Positions 49,405 through 59,257 of a stretch of DNA of 64,000 bases are shown one piece after another. Within the stretch, counting starts at the first letter, position 1; each line of letters begins with the position of its first letter. A program made the position numbers and the translations under genes. Source of the DNA: Cupriavidus pinatubonensis (lineage in GTDB: Bacteria; Pseudomonadota; Gammaproteobacteria; Burkholderiales; Burkholderiaceae); assembly GCF_019602855.1 (NCBI RefSeq), contig NZ_CP080767.1, positions 930,001 through 994,000 on the forward strand, in the 5' to 3' direction. The notes under the pieces are model-generated. The model worked only from the letters and a program-made list of their open reading frames with translations, was not told the DNA's origin and ran no database searches.

Positions 49405-50898
49405 ATGACAACTACGACCCTACCTGACCAGAACGCAGCCGAGCAGACGTTCGAGAGCTTCGGCCTGGACGCGCGCATCCTGCGCGCGCTGTCCGAACAA
49501 GGCTACACCAAGCCCACGCCGATCCAGGCGCAGGCCATTCCGGTGGTGCTGCTCGGCAAGGACGTGATGGGCGCGGCACAGACCGGCACCGGCAAGACCG
49601 CCGGTTTCGCGCTGCCGATCATCCAGCGCCTGTTGCCGATGGCGAGCGCCAGCGCCTCGCCGGCGCGCCACCCGGTGCGTGCGCTGATGCTCACGCCTAC
49701 GCGCGAACTGGCCGACCAGGTCTATGACAACGTCGCCCGCTACGCCAAGCACACTGACCTGCGCAGCACGGTGGTGTTCGGCGGCGTGGACATGAACCCG
49801 CAGACCGACGCGCTGCGCCGTGGCGTGGAAATCCTTGTGGCCACGCCGGGCCGCCTGCTCGACCACGTGCAGCAGAAGTCGGTGAACCTGTCGCAGGTGC
49901 AGATGCTGGTGCTGGACGAGGCCGACCGCATGCTCGACATGGGCTTCCTGCCGGACCTGCAGCGCATCATCAACCTGCTGCCGGCGCAGCGCCAGACGCT
50001 GCTGTTCTCGGCCACGTTCTCGCCCGAGATCAAGCGCCTGGCCGCCAGCTACCTGAAGCAGCCGGTCACGATCGAAGTGGCGCGCAGCAACTCCACCAAC
50101 GAAAACGTGCGCCAGATGGTGTACCAGGTGGAAGACGGCCAGAAGCAGGCCGCCGTGGTGCACCTGCTGCGCCAGCGTGCGGAGCAGGGCCTGTCGAAAC
50201 AGTGCATCGTGTTCGTCAACAGCAAGATTGGCTGCTCGCGCCTGGCGCGTCACCTGGAACGCGAAGGCATCAACGCTGCCGCGATCCACGGCGACAAGAC
50301 GCAGACCGAGCGCATGCAGACGCTCGAAGGTTTCAAGAACGGCACCATCGACGCACTCGTGGCGACTGACGTGGCCGCACGCGGCCTCGACATCGCCGAC
50401 ATGCCGTGCGTGATCAACTTCGACCTGCCGTTCAGCGCCGAAGACTACGTGCACCGCATCGGCCGTACCGGCCGCGCCGGCGCCAGCGGTGACGCGCTGT
50501 CGATCTTCGTGCCGGGCGACGAACGCCTGCTGACCGATATCGAGAAGCTGATCAAGCGAAGCGTGCCGCGCGGTACGCTCGAAGGCTTTGACCCGACCGG
50601 CGAAAAGGCCCGCCAGGAAGACTCTGATCGTCGCCGTCAGCGCACCGACGTGCGCCGTGCGCGCGGCAATGGTGACGGTGAGGGGGAAGACCGCCGTCGC
50701 CGCCACGACCACGGCGGTTCGCGCTCCGCGTTCCGCCCGTCGGACGACCCATTCTTCTCGCGTCCGTACGAGCCCAGCCCGAACAGCGCCTCGGCCAAGC
50801 CCGCCGACGAAATGATTGCCGCGGCCCTGTCGCGTGGCCGCCAGGCGCCCAAGCGGCCGGTTGCCGCATTGCTCGGCGGCGCGCCGCGCAAGTCCTGA
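49405..50898 (+). CDS. rhlE: DEAD-box ATP-dependent RNA helicase RhlE
   Basis: Unwinds structured RNA in ribosome assembly and RNA turnover. The 497 residues have the Q motif (FGLDARILRALSEQGYTKPT), motif I AQTGTGKT, motif II DEAD in VLDEADRMLDMGFLPD, motif III SAT and motif VI HRIGRTGRAG. The tail after residue 390 is Arg/Asp-rich and disordered, with R-R-R-H-D-H-type charge clusters typical of RhlE. The ATG at 49405 (MTTTTLPDQNAAEQTF) lacks a good ribosome binding site; an earlier in-frame start at 49285 lies in the structured leader and is less likely. Confidence 0.92.
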   Translation: MTTTTLPDQNAAEQTFESFGLDARILRALSEQGYTKPTPIQAQAIPVVLLGKDVMGAAQTGTGKTAGFALPIIQRLLPMASASASPARHPVRALMLTPTRELADQVYDNVARYAKHTDLRSTVVFGGVDMNPQTDALRRGVEILVATPGRLLDHVQQKSVNLSQVQMLVLDEADRMLDMGFLPDLQRIINLLPAQRQTLLFSATFSPEIKRLAASYLKQPVTIEVARSNSTNENVRQMVYQVEDGQKQAAVVHLLRQRAEQGLSKQCIVFVNSKIGCSRLARHLEREGINAAAIHGDKTQTERMQTLEGFKNGTIDALVATDVAARGLDIADMPCVINFDLPFSAEDYVHRIGRTGRAGASGDALSIFVPGDERLLTDIEKLIKRSVPRGTLEGFDPTGEKARQEDSDRRRQRTDVRRARGNGDGEGEDRRRRHDHGGSRSAFRPSDDPFFSRPYEPSPNSASAKPADEMIAAALSRGRQAPKRPVAALLGGAPRKS

Positions 50899-50936
50899 TC
50901 GTCCTTTAGTGAAATGCCGTGAAGCCGGGCTGTGAA

Positions 50937-51842
50937 TCAGCGCCCGGCCGCGGCGGGCAGCGTCGCCAGGCGCTGCAGCCAGTCCCCGGTGGCGCGTTCG
51001 AGCCACGCCTTCACATCGTTCCCGTCATTCCGTAGCCCGAGGTGATCCCCGGCCGCTCGCAACGCATCGAGTGGCGCATTGGTGTCGATCGCCTGCGCGC
51101 CACTCTGTTTGCTCAATTTTTCGCCGATCGCGTTGACGACCACAGGCACGTGCAAATAGCTGGGCGTCGGCAATCCGAGCAGGTGTTGCAGGTGAATCTG
51201 GCGTGGCGTGGAGTCGAGCAGATCGGCGCCGCGCACGATGTGCGTGATGCCCTGCAGGCCGTCGTCGACCACCACCGCCAGCTGGTACGCCCATAGCCCG
51301 TCGGCGCGGCGCAGTACGAAGTCGCCCACTTCCGTTTCCAGGTCCTGGCATTGCCGGCCCTGCCAGCGGTCATCGAAGCAGATGGTGGCGGCCGGTCCGT
51401 CCGGCACGCGCACGCGCCACGCGCGGGGCAACTTGCCATTGAGCCCGTGGCGGCATGTACCCGGATAGCCGAGCGTCTGGTGCCGTTCGCGCACATGCAG
51501 CAGCGAATCGGCAATCTCCTTGCGCGAGCAGCCGCACGGGTAGAGCTGGCCTGCGGCATCCAGCCGATGCAGCGCGTCGGCGTATAGCGCCTCTCGCCGG
51601 CTTTGCCAGACCGGCGGTTCGTCGGGCACGAGTCCCAGCCGTTCCAGCGTCTCCAGAATCTCAATGTCGGCACCGCGCACGCAGCGCGGATAGTCGATGT
51701 CCTCGATCCGTACCAGCCACTGGCCGCCATGCGCGCGCGCATCCAGCCACGTGGCCAGCGCGGTCACCAGCGAACCCATGTGCAGCGGACCGGTGGGCGA
51801 GGGGGCGAAGCGGCCGCGGTAGCGGCCGGCGGATACTGTCAT
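50937..51842 (-). CDS. gluQ: glutamyl-Q tRNA(Asp) synthetase
   Basis: A GltX paralogue lacking the anticodon-binding domain; it attaches glutamate to queuosine at position 34 of tRNA-Asp. The 301-residue length is right for this truncated form. [14 protein letters not shown] (residues 11-24) is the HIGH region; the zinc site is C-x-C in PCGCSRKE with CRH further on; the KMSKS counterpart is KLSKQ. The gene converges on rhlE with a 38-nt gap and follows the LysR gene by 26 nt. Confidence 0.93.
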   Translation of the reverse strand: MTVSAGRYRGRFAPSPTGPLHMGSLVTALATWLDARAHGGQWLVRIEDIDYPRCVRGADIEILETLERLGLVPDEPPVWQSRREALYADALHRLDAAGQLYPCGCSRKEIADSLLHVRERHQTLGYPGTCRHGLNGKLPRAWRVRVPDGPAATICFDDRWQGRQCQDLETEVGDFVLRRADGLWAYQLAVVVDDGLQGITHIVRGADLLDSTPRQIHLQHLLGLPTPSYLHVPVVVNAIGEKLSKQSGAQAIDTNAPLDALRAAGDHLGLRNDGNDVKAWLERATGDWLQRLATLPAAAGR

Positions 51843-51868
51843 GCGTGTATTTCCCGCTCAGTCGCGCC

Positions 51869-52792
51869 TTAACCGCCCAGCTCGGGTTGCTGCTGCAGCA
51901 GCGCCTGTGCGAGTCGCGGGTCTTCCAGCTTGTCGGCCCACCATTGCAGCGCCTTGCCGCGATTGCTGGTGCGCCAGGCCACCTTGAAGTTGCCGGGTGC
52001 GCGCACCTCGACGGTCTCGCGGGCCTGCAGCACGCCGCTCTCGATATGGGGCTGTGCCATAGGCGCCGGCAGCCAGCCGCAGCCAAGGCCGCGGATCTGC
52101 GCTTCGAGCTTGTCGCGCATGGTCGGCACGACCAGCACGTCCTGGCCGGCTAGCACACCATGCGTTCGCGCGGGCAGGTTGCGCGAGGTGTCGCCCACGG
52201 CCACGATCCGGTGCCTGGCGATCTGGATGGTGGTCAGCGGTCCTTCTTCGGTCGCGAGCGGGTGATGCGCGGCCACGGCGAAGACGAACGGCATGCTGCC
52301 CAGCGCCCGGATCTGGAAGCCCTGCGTGCTCGGCGCGTCATAGGCGCCGCCGATCACCAGGTCGGCACGGTTGCTGACCAGTGCGTCCCACGAGCCGCCG
52401 AGCACTTCCTTGGCGAAGCGCAGACGCGTGGCCGTGTTCTCGGCGTAGAAGTCCTGGACGACGGGCAGCAGCGCGCGGAAGTTGATCAGGTCGTCGACCA
52501 CGATCGTGAGCGTGGCTTCCCATCCGGTGGCCAGGCGCTTCACGCGGCGCGCCAGGTCATCCGCGGCGTGCAGCAGATGGCGGCCTTCGTCGAGCAGCGC
52601 ACGGCCCGCCGGCGTGAGTTCTGCGCGGTGCCGGCGCCGGTCGAACAGCAGGACGTCGAGGTCCTCTTCGAGTTTGCGTACGACGTAGGTCAGTGCCGAC
52701 GGCACTTTGCCCATCTCGTGGGCGGCGGCGGCGAAGCTTCCCTTGCGCTCGATGGCGTCCAGGACTTCGAGGGATTCGAGGGAGAGTGGCAT
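51869..52792 (-). CDS. LysR-family regulator, divergent from pirin
   Basis: A 307-residue LysR protein: MPLSLESLEVLDAIERKGS begins the winged helix with FAAAAHEMGKVPSALTYVVR, and a periplasmic-binding-like effector domain follows. The ATG at 52792 directly abuts a 15-bp dyad (52794-52808), so the regulator could repress itself. It is divergent from the pirin gene, the usual LysR-target arrangement, and close relatives in Burkholderiales are known to sit next to pirin. Confidence 0.9.
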   Translation of the reverse strand: MPLSLESLEVLDAIERKGSFAAAAHEMGKVPSALTYVVRKLEEDLDVLLFDRRRHRAELTPAGRALLDEGRHLLHAADDLARRVKRLATGWEATLTIVVDDLINFRALLPVVQDFYAENTATRLRFAKEVLGGSWDALVSNRADLVIGGAYDAPSTQGFQIRALGSMPFVFAVAAHHPLATEEGPLTTIQIARHRIVAVGDTSRNLPARTHGVLAGQDVLVVPTMRDKLEAQIRGLGCGWLPAPMAQPHIESGVLQARETVEVRAPGNFKVAWRTSNRGKALQWWADKLEDPRLAQALLQQQPELGG

Positions 52793-52793
52793 A

Positions 52794-52808
52794 TTCAGAA
52801 ATTCTGAA
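52794..52808. promoter_or_regulatory. dyad TTCAGAA-A-TTCTGAA at the LysR start, candidate operator
   Basis: Perfect 7-bp arms around a single base, one base upstream of the LysR start codon. A 13-of-15 match occurs at 52953-52967. Confidence 0.55.
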
Positions 52809-52943
52809 CGAGTGCTTCTAAGGCGATGCCGTTTAATATACGCCACTGCGCCTAAACTTCCTAGCATCGTAAGCAAACGCCCAGTCCCACAGCACTCTGC
52901 CGCTTGGTACTGGTAATCCAGGGTCACAAGGAGGGCCATCAAA

Positions 52944-53642
52944 ATGATTGAAATCAGAAAGTCTGAAGAACGCGGTTACGCAGATCATGGCTGGCTGAAG
53001 TCGTATCACTCGTTCTCCTTTGCCGACTACTACGATCCGCAGCACATCCAGTTCGGGCCGCTGCGCGTGATCAATGAGGACCGCGTCGCGCCGGGCATGG
53101 GTTTCGGCACCCATGGCCATCGCGACATGGAAATCATCAGCTACGTGCTGGAAGGCGAGCTTGCGCACAAGGACAGCATCGGCAACGGCAGCGTGATCCG
53201 CCCGGGCGATGTGCAGCGCATGAGCGCCGGTACCGGCGTGCGGCATTCGGAGTACAACCATGCCGCGCACGACACCACGCACTTCCTGCAGATCTGGATC
53301 GTGCCGGACCGCACCGGCATCGAACCCGGCTATGAGGAAAAGCGCTTCGAGGCAGCCGACAAGCGTGGCCGCCTGCGCCTGGTGGCGAGCAGCGACGGCG
53401 CCGACGGTTCGGTCGTGGTGCATCAGGACGTGCGCCTGTATGCCGGCTTGTTTGACGGTGACGAATCCGCCACGCTGGCGCTGGCTCCGGGACGTCGTGC
53501 CTATGTGCACGTGGCACGCGGCCGGGTCGTGGTCAATGGCAAGCCGCTGGAGGCTGGCGATGCAGCCAAGCTCGAGTCCGTGGATGCCGTAGCGCTGACG
53601 CAGGGAGAAGGCGCTGAAGTGCTGGTGTTTGACCTGTCCTGA
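52944..53642 (+). CDS. pirin-family protein (YhhW-like, possible quercetinase)
   Basis: A 232-residue bicupin. The N-terminal metal site is visible as FGTHGHRDMEIISYVLEGEL (two His and the following Glu/His pattern), with SAGTGVRHSEYN completing the first cupin; this is the YhhW quercetin-2,3-dioxygenase-like type. The biological substrate is usually unknown; members respond to oxidative or xenobiotic stress. GGAGG precedes the ATG at 52944. Codons 4-8 contain the second copy of the dyad found at the divergent LysR start. Confidence 0.88.
   Translation: MIEIRKSEERGYADHGWLKSYHSFSFADYYDPQHIQFGPLRVINEDRVAPGMGFGTHGHRDMEIISYVLEGELAHKDSIGNGSVIRPGDVQRMSAGTGVRHSEYNHAAHDTTHFLQIWIVPDRTGIEPGYEEKRFEAADKRGRLRLVASSDGADGSVVVHQDVRLYAGLFDGDESATLALAPGRRAYVHVARGRVVVNGKPLEAGDAAKLESVDAVALTQGEGAEVLVFDLS
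52953..52967. promoter_or_regulatory. second dyad ATCAGAAAGTCTGAA inside the pirin start
   Basis: Matches the dyad at 52794-52808 in 13 of 15 positions and is itself partly symmetric (TCAGA/TCTGA). The two sites are 159 bp apart, about 15 helical turns, which would suit a looped or tetrameric LysR complex. Confidence 0.4.
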
Positions 53643-53689
53643 TCCACAGGCAATCGCGCGCGGTAGCAGTTACCGTGCCTTGGCCTGAT

Positions 53690-53721
53690 GAAAGCCCGCC
53701 GGCGTATGCCGGCGGGCTTTC
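53690..53721 (+). terminator. terminator after pirin
   Basis: A 14-bp perfect stem (53690-53703 with 53708-53721), loop GTAT, followed by TGTCTTTT. Confidence 0.85.
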
Positions 53722-53869
53722 TGTCTTTTGCCGCGGTGCGGTCGTCCAGCAAGTACCGCTGTGCTATCTTCTTGCTATGCATTTGCGACCGGCCCGGCAC
53801 ATCGCCCGCTGGTTGTCGCCCCTGTTACCGGCCCGTGCGTTACCGGGCCATTCGTCACCCAGCATCGAG

Positions 53870-54865
53870 ATGACCTTTGTATCTGTTCTCCTGGCGCTGA
53901 TCGCTGAGCAGTTCCGCGCCCTGGGCCGCAACAACCCGATCCACGAGATCGTGCGGGCGCTCGGTGACCGCGCCGAGCACGCGTTCGATACCGGCCGCCC
54001 GCGCGACGCGGCGCTGGCCTGGCTCACGGTGGTGTTGCCGCTTACGCTTGCCGTGATGGTGGTGCACTACCTGCTCGCGTCGATCAGCATCGCACTGACC
54101 CTTGCGTGGAACGTGCTGGTGCTCTACATGACGCTGGGATTTCGCCAGTTCAGCCACTATTTCACGGATATCCACGAGGCGCTGAACCGCGACGACCTGC
54201 TCGCCGCGCGCGCGCTGCTGCATGAGTGGACCGGCATCGACACGATCGAGATGCCGGTGACCGAGATCGTGCGCCACACGCTCGAAGCCGCGATCGTGGC
54301 CGTGCATCGCCACGTGTTCGGCGTGTTCTTCTGGTTCCTGGTGCCGATCGGTCCCGGTGGCGTGGTGCTGTACCGCGCAGCCGAATTCCTGAGTCGCCAG
54401 TGGAACCTGCCGTCGGCCGAGCGCAGCCCCGCGTTGGGCCGCTTTGCTGCGCGGGCGTTTTACCTGCTCGACTGGGTGCCTTCGCGCCTGACGGCGATCG
54501 GCTTTGCCATCGTCGGCAATTTCGAGGATGCCGTGTATGCGTGGCGCAACCATGCGCGCAAGTGGAACGACGCCGTCAACGGCATCCTGCTCGCAAGCGG
54601 CGGCGGGGCGCTGGGTGTGCGGCTGGGCGCGCCGCTGCCCGAGGATGATTCCAGCGTCGTGCTGCGCACCAGCATGGCGGCGGGCCCGGCGATCGACTAT
54701 GCGCCCGGCATGGAAGACGACAGCGGCCCTGAACCGTCGGCGCCCGAGTTTGGTTTCGAACCGAATGTCCGCACGCTGCAGTCGGCGGTGGGGCTGGTGT
54801 GGCGCGCGGTCGTGCTGTGGATGCTGCTGCTGGCGATGCTGTCGCTGGCGCTGTGGGTAGGCTGA
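53870..54865 (+). CDS. CobD/CbiB-family membrane protein
   Basis: A 331-residue integral membrane protein related to adenosylcobinamide-phosphate synthase. It starts MTFVSVLLALIAEQFRALGR, has helices around residues 60-95 and 155-180, and ends with a hydrophobic helix (VVLWMLLLAMLSLALWV). No cobalamin gene or cobalamin riboswitch is nearby, and the central acidic insert (LPEDDSSVV...GMEDDSGPEP) is unlike canonical CobD, so a B12 role is uncertain. The chosen ATG at 53870 follows a weak GAG; the frame extends upstream to 53675 but overlaps the pirin terminator. Confidence 0.7.
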   Translation: MTFVSVLLALIAEQFRALGRNNPIHEIVRALGDRAEHAFDTGRPRDAALAWLTVVLPLTLAVMVVHYLLASISIALTLAWNVLVLYMTLGFRQFSHYFTDIHEALNRDDLLAARALLHEWTGIDTIEMPVTEIVRHTLEAAIVAVHRHVFGVFFWFLVPIGPGGVVLYRAAEFLSRQWNLPSAERSPALGRFAARAFYLLDWVPSRLTAIGFAIVGNFEDAVYAWRNHARKWNDAVNGILLASGGGALGVRLGAPLPEDDSSVVLRTSMAAGPAIDYAPGMEDDSGPEPSAPEFGFEPNVRTLQSAVGLVWRAVVLWMLLLAMLSLALWVG

Positions 54866-54872
54866 GCGGCGT

Positions 54873-55184
54873 CTAGTTTTGGTCCCTGGCAGTGCCGCAG
54901 CGCCAGCAGGCGCCGAATTGCGGCTCGTGCCATTCGTGGCAGTGACCACACTGCCAGTACGGTCCCGGCGGCGGTTCCGCCGCCGCCTTCAGCGCAGCCC
55001 AGGCCTGCGCTTCCATGTTGTCATCGAGAATCCAGACCTGCGGCGCGCTTTCGCGGAACGGGATTTCGCCGATCGCGCCTGCGAGCCACGTATTGCGCAG
55101 CTCCGCACGGATGCCCGCGGCCCGCAGCACGTTCCGGCAATGCGCCGCGTGGACGAGCGAGGTGGCGGACAGCAGCAGTTTCAT
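54873..55184 (-). CDS. DUF2007-domain protein with C-terminal zinc ribbon
   Basis: A 103-residue protein. Residues 1-65 (MKLLLSATSLVHAAHCRNVL onward) form the DUF2007 ferredoxin-like fold, a putative signal-transducing domain. The end has CGHC and CWRCG, a four-cysteine zinc ribbon. Function is unknown. It lies 42 nt downstream of rsgA in the same direction and may be part of that operon. Confidence 0.8.
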   Translation of the reverse strand: MKLLLSATSLVHAAHCRNVLRAAGIRAELRNTWLAGAIGEIPFRESAPQVWILDDNMEAQAWAALKAAAEPPPGPYWQCGHCHEWHEPQFGACWRCGTARDQN

Positions 55185-55226
55185 CGGCAGCGCACCGGCA
55201 ATGCAGGTGCAGCCACCTTACCACGG

Positions 55227-56201
55227 CTACCAGGGCTTTTGCTGGCTGGATTCGTGCAGCAGCTGCGTGTAGAGCTCGTGGCGGCGCTCCGCGATGCCGC
55301 CGGCCTCCACCGCCGCAAGCACGCCGCAGCCCGGCTCGTTGATGTGGTGGCAGTTGTAGAAGCGGCATTCGGTCAGGCGCGGCCGGAACTCCGGGAACGC
55401 GCGCTCGAGCATGCCTTCGCTCAGGTGGTGCAGGCCGAATTCCTGGAAGCCCGGCGAATCGATCAGGTAGCCCTGCCGGCCGTCGACGTTGCCCCATTCG
55501 TGCGGCAGGTGATAAAGCCGCGTGAACGTGGTGGTGTGCTTGCCGGAATCGAGCTTGGCCGAGATCTCGCGCGTCTGCGCTTCGACGCCCGGAATCAGCA
55601 GGTTTAGCAGCGACGACTTGCCCATGCCCGACTGCCCGATCAGGATGCTCGACAGCCCGGCCAGGCGCGGCTGCAGCGCGGCCAGTGCATGGGCCGGGTC
55701 GCCGTGCACCGACATCTCGACCGTGTCATAGCCGAGGTTCCGGTACAGGGCGAGCCGACGACGCGCGTCATCGAGGCGATCGGGCAGGTCGGTCTTGTTG
55801 AGCAGGATCAGCGGTCGGATCTCCATCGCCTCGGCCGACACCAGCGCACGCCCGAGCAGGTCTTCGGAGAAGCCCGGTTCGGTCGCCAGCACGATGATGA
55901 CCTGATCGATATTGGCCGCGAGCAGCTTGGACTTGAACTGGTCCGAGCGGTACAGCAGGTTCTTGCGCGCGGTGGCGGCCGTGATCACGCACTGATCGAC
56001 TGCTGTGCGTTCGACGCTGACATGGTCTCCGACGGCGGTCTCGCTCTTCTTGCCGCGCGGAAACGCGTGCATGTGCGTTCCATCGGCCAGTTCCACCACG
56101 TAGTGGCGGCCATGCGCGGCGATGACCAGGGCGCCTTCGGCGGCGGCTTTGCCTGTGCCGGAATTACCGCCGGCATTGCGGTGTCGTCCGGTGCGGCTCA
56201 T
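55227..56201 (-). CDS. rsgA: ribosome small-subunit-dependent GTPase RsgA
   Basis: Circularly permuted GTPase that checks late 30S maturation. The 324 residues have an N-terminal OB fold, then GTPase motifs in permuted order: G4 NKTDL near residue 135, G1 GQSGMGKSS near 188 and G3 DSPG near 247. A C-terminal zinc site follows (C and H residues in [15 protein letters not shown]). The ATG overlaps the stop of the upstream M48 protease gene in ATGA, so the two are translationally coupled. Confidence 0.95.
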   Translation of the reverse strand: MSRTGRHRNAGGNSGTGKAAAEGALVIAAHGRHYVVELADGTHMHAFPRGKKSETAVGDHVSVERTAVDQCVITAATARKNLLYRSDQFKSKLLAANIDQVIIVLATEPGFSEDLLGRALVSAEAMEIRPLILLNKTDLPDRLDDARRRLALYRNLGYDTVEMSVHGDPAHALAALQPRLAGLSSILIGQSGMGKSSLLNLLIPGVEAQTREISAKLDSGKHTTTFTRLYHLPHEWGNVDGRQGYLIDSPGFQEFGLHHLSEGMLERAFPEFRPRLTECRFYNCHHINEPGCGVLAAVEAGGIAERRHELYTQLLHESSQQKPW

Positions 56202-57445
56202 GCGTGCGCCAGCAGCCGGTCGATCCGCTGCGCGGCGGGCGGGTGCGAGTAGTAGAAGGCGCTGTAGAGCGGGTCGGGGGTCAGCGTGGAGGCGTTGTCC
56301 TTGTACAGCTTGACCAGTGCCGAGACCAGGTGGCCCGCATTGGTCTGGTCGGCGGCAAAGGCATCGGCTTCAAACTCATGCTTGCGCGACGACTGGCTCG
56401 ACAACGGCCCGAGCAGGAACGTGAACACCGGCAGCGTCAGGAAGAACAGCACCAGCGCCAGCGCGCTGTTCGAGACACCAAGGTTCGGCGCCACGCCGAG
56501 CCCCGTATAGAACCACGTGCGCGTCGAAAGCCAGCCGAGCAATGCCAGGAACACCAGGCTCAGCGCGAACGTCACGGCAATGCGCTTGGCCACGTGGCGG
56601 CGCTTGAAGTGGCCGAGCTCATGGGCCAGCACGGCCTCGATCTCGTCGCCGGACAGGCGCGCGAGCAGCGTGTCGAAGAACACGATGCGCTTGGCCGCGC
56701 CGAAACCCGTGAAATAGGCATTGCCATGCGCGCTGCGCTTGCTGCCATCCATCACGAACAGGCCTTTGCTGGCGAAGCCGCACTTCTTCATGAGTGCCTC
56801 GATGCGCTGGCGCAGCGACTCATCGGTGAGCGGTTCGAACTTGTTGAACAGCGGCGCGATGAACGTCGGGAACACGATCAGCAGCAACAGGTTGAACGCC
56901 ATCCATACCAGCCATGTCCACACCCACCACAGGCTGCCGGTGCGGTCCATCAGCCAGAGCACCGCGAGCAGCAGCGGCAGTCCCAGCACGCACGCGACCA
57001 GCAGCATCTTGACCATGTCGGCGAGCCACAGGCCGAAGGTCATCTTGTTGAAGCCGAAGCGTTCTTCGATACCGAACTGGCCGTACAGCGAGAAGGGCAG
57101 GTCCACCAGCCCGCCGATCAGCGCGACGCTGGCGATCAGCGCCACGCCGTACGCGTAGCCGGGACCGAACATGTCGAGCCAGAACTGGTTCAGCCACTGC
57201 AGGCCGCCGAGCATGGTGAAGCCGATCAGTACGGCGGCGCCGGCCAGCACTTCGAGCATCGACAGCCGCGTTCGGGCGATGGTGTAATCGGCTGCCTTCT
57301 GGTGCGAAGGCAGCGCGATGGTATCGGCAAAGCGGGGCGGCACGGCGTTGCGGTGCTGGCCAACATAGCGGACCTGGCGGGCCGCCAGCCACAGCTTGGT
57401 CAGCACCATGACGACCAGCGCGGCGAGGAAAATAAGCGTGAACAT
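56198..57445 (-). CDS. M48 family (Ste24/CAAX-type) membrane metalloprotease
   Basis: A 415-residue integral membrane zinc protease. HELGH near residue 273 supplies two His and the catalytic Glu, and EFEADAFAA near residue 358 the third ligand. The N-terminal half has about five helices ([20 protein letters not shown] first), and the C-terminal third two more, as in Ste24. Bacterial members probably degrade or process membrane proteins; no CAAX substrates are expected. It is divergent from orn. ATG 57445 is chosen over an in-frame start 12 codons upstream because it begins at the first membrane helix. Confidence 0.9.
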   Translation of the reverse strand: MFTLIFLAALVVMVLTKLWLAARQVRYVGQHRNAVPPRFADTIALPSHQKAADYTIARTRLSMLEVLAGAAVLIGFTMLGGLQWLNQFWLDMFGPGYAYGVALIASVALIGGLVDLPFSLYGQFGIEERFGFNKMTFGLWLADMVKMLLVACVLGLPLLLAVLWLMDRTGSLWWVWTWLVWMAFNLLLLIVFPTFIAPLFNKFEPLTDESLRQRIEALMKKCGFASKGLFVMDGSKRSAHGNAYFTGFGAAKRIVFFDTLLARLSGDEIEAVLAHELGHFKRRHVAKRIAVTFALSLVFLALLGWLSTRTWFYTGLGVAPNLGVSNSALALVLFFLTLPVFTFLLGPLSSQSSRKHEFEADAFAADQTNAGHLVSALVKLYKDNASTLTPDPLYSAFYYSHPPAAQRIDRLLAHA

Positions 57446-57640
57446 CGGCAAAAGCCTTGTCGGGGACGCAGCGGCGACCATATGTGGTTGACGCTGCGCA
57501 GGTTATCCACAGAGACGGCGCATGTGCGGTACAGGTGCACTGCGCGCTGCCACGGCGGACGGATATGCGAGAATTATAAGTTGTTCGCACGCGCGGGCCT
57601 TCCGCGGCGCTTTTTCTTTGAGCCAGACACCGCAGTCCAC

Positions 57641-58273
57641 ATGACAAGCCAATCCACCGCCAAATCCGTCAAGAGTGAAAACAACCTGGTCTGGTTGGAC
57701 ATGGAAATGACCGGCCTGTCGCCGGATAGCGACCGCATCATCGAGGTCGCGGTCGTCGTGACCGACTCCGAACTCAACATCCTGGCCGAAGGCCCGGTGC
57801 TGGTGATCCACCAGTCCGACGCCGTGCTCGACGGCATGGACAACTGGAACAAGGGCACCCATGGCCGCTCGGGCCTGATCGACAAGGTCAAGGCCTCCAC
57901 GCTGACCGAAGAGCAGGCCGAAGCCGAGCTGCTGGCGTTCCTCAAGCGCTGGGTGCCGGCCAGCAAGTCGCCGATGTGCGGCAACTCGATCTGCCAGGAC
58001 CGCCGCTTCATGGCGCGCTACATGCCCAAGCTCGAAGCTTTTTTCCACTACCGGAACCTTGACGTGTCGACGCTCAAGGAGCTGTGCAAGCGCTGGGAGC
58101 CGGCCATCCACAAGGGTTTCGTCAAGCGCCAGCTGCATACGGCGCTCGCCGACATTCTCGAATCGGTCGAGGAACTGCGCTACTACCGCACGCACTTTAT
58201 CCGCCATACGGCAGCTACGCCCGCCGCACCTGCTGCACCTGCCGAACCGGCCGCTGACAGCTCCGCCCAATAA
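57641..58273 (+). CDS. orn: oligoribonuclease
   Basis: DEDDh exonuclease that clears 2-5 nt RNA, including pGpG from cyclic-di-GMP breakdown. The 210 residues include the active site D20 and E22 in [11 protein letters not shown], a later Asp in SICQDRRFM, and H and D in [13 protein letters not shown]. The last 25 residues form an Ala/Pro-rich tail absent from E. coli Orn (181 residues). The plus-strand frame is open far upstream, antisense to rsgA and the protease; the real start is [18 protein letters not shown]. Confidence 0.94.
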   Translation: MTSQSTAKSVKSENNLVWLDMEMTGLSPDSDRIIEVAVVVTDSELNILAEGPVLVIHQSDAVLDGMDNWNKGTHGRSGLIDKVKASTLTEEQAEAELLAFLKRWVPASKSPMCGNSICQDRRFMARYMPKLEAFFHYRNLDVSTLKELCKRWEPAIHKGFVKRQLHTALADILESVEELRYYRTHFIRHTAATPAAPAAPAEPAADSSAQ

Positions 58274-58357
58274 ACAAGAACCGGCGGACCGGCCCGCGGC
58301 CGGTCACGCCGCCCGCCTGTCTCGCACAGGCCGCCCGATTTCCGTCCCGCCATCCCC

Positions 58358-59239
58358 ATGTTTGCCCGCATCGTCTCGGTCATCACACCGGTCATCCTGA
58401 TCATCCTGGTGGGGTGGCTGTACGGGCGCAAGGCGCATCCGGACATGGCGGGCATCAACCGCGCCACGTTGGACGTGATCGCGCCGCTGCTGGTGGTGTC
58501 GGCCTTTGTCAGCAAGGACTTCGTGCTGGCCGACCAGCTCGTGCTGCTGGCCTGCGCGATTGCCGTGGTGCTCGGCTCCGGCGTACTTGCGTGGCTCGTG
58601 GCACGCGCGCTGCGCGTCGATCCGCGCACCTTCGTGCCGCCGATGATGTTCAACAACTGCGGCAACATGGGTTTGCCGTTGTCGGTCTTTGCCTTTGGAC
58701 CAGCAGGACTGGCGCCTGCGGTGGCGTTGTTCGCGGCGTCGAACCTCATGCATTTCACGATCGGCATGAAGATCGTGAACCGACATGCGTCGATCGCGCA
58801 GATCGCGCGTAATCCGATGGTATTGGCGACGGTGGCGGGCGTCGGGCTGTCGCTCGCGCGGCCGTGGTTCGCGCTGCCGGAGCCGGTCTACCAGTCGATC
58901 AAGCTGTTAGGTGATGCGACGGTGCCGCTGATGCTGTTCGCTCTGGGCGTGCGCATGAAGGACGTGAGCCTGCGTAACTGGGGCATGGGGCTGGTGGGGG
59001 CCGTGGCTTGTCCGCTCACGGGCATTGCCGTGGCGCTGCCGCTTGCTTACTGGGTGCCGATGACCGACCTGCAGCGCGGGCTGCTGTTTGTATTTGCCTC
59101 GCTGCCGCCGGCGGTGCTGAACTTCCTGGTGGCCGACCATTTCCGGCAGGAGCCGGACCAGGTGGCGTCGATCGTGCTGCTCGGCAATATCGCCGCCGTC
59201 CTGTTCGTGCCGATGGGGCTCTATCTGGGGCTGCGCTGA
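58358..59239 (+). CDS. AEC-family (auxin efflux carrier-like) transporter
   Basis: A 293-residue inner-membrane permease with about ten helices in two halves; MFARIVSVITPVILIILVGW is the first, and NNCGNMGLPLSVFAFG the typical AEC motif near residue 99. Bacterial members transport carboxylates such as malate or malonate, or are uncharacterised. It is 84 nt after orn in the same direction. No substrate can be assigned. Confidence 0.85.
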   Translation: MFARIVSVITPVILIILVGWLYGRKAHPDMAGINRATLDVIAPLLVVSAFVSKDFVLADQLVLLACAIAVVLGSGVLAWLVARALRVDPRTFVPPMMFNNCGNMGLPLSVFAFGPAGLAPAVALFAASNLMHFTIGMKIVNRHASIAQIARNPMVLATVAGVGLSLARPWFALPEPVYQSIKLLGDATVPLMLFALGVRMKDVSLRNWGMGLVGAVACPLTGIAVALPLAYWVPMTDLQRGLLFVFASLPPAVLNFLVADHFRQEPDQVASIVLLGNIAAVLFVPMGLYLGLR

Positions 59240-59257
59240 GCCCCAGCGACTTGCCGC

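Noticed and set aside
53643..53869. Cobalamin riboswitch upstream of the CobD-like gene
   Set aside because: No B12-box-like sequence or multi-arm fold; the interval holds only the pirin terminator.
56204..57640. Long plus-strand extension in frame with orn
   Set aside because: Lies antisense to rsgA and the M48 protease; the Orn family begins at the ATG at 57641.
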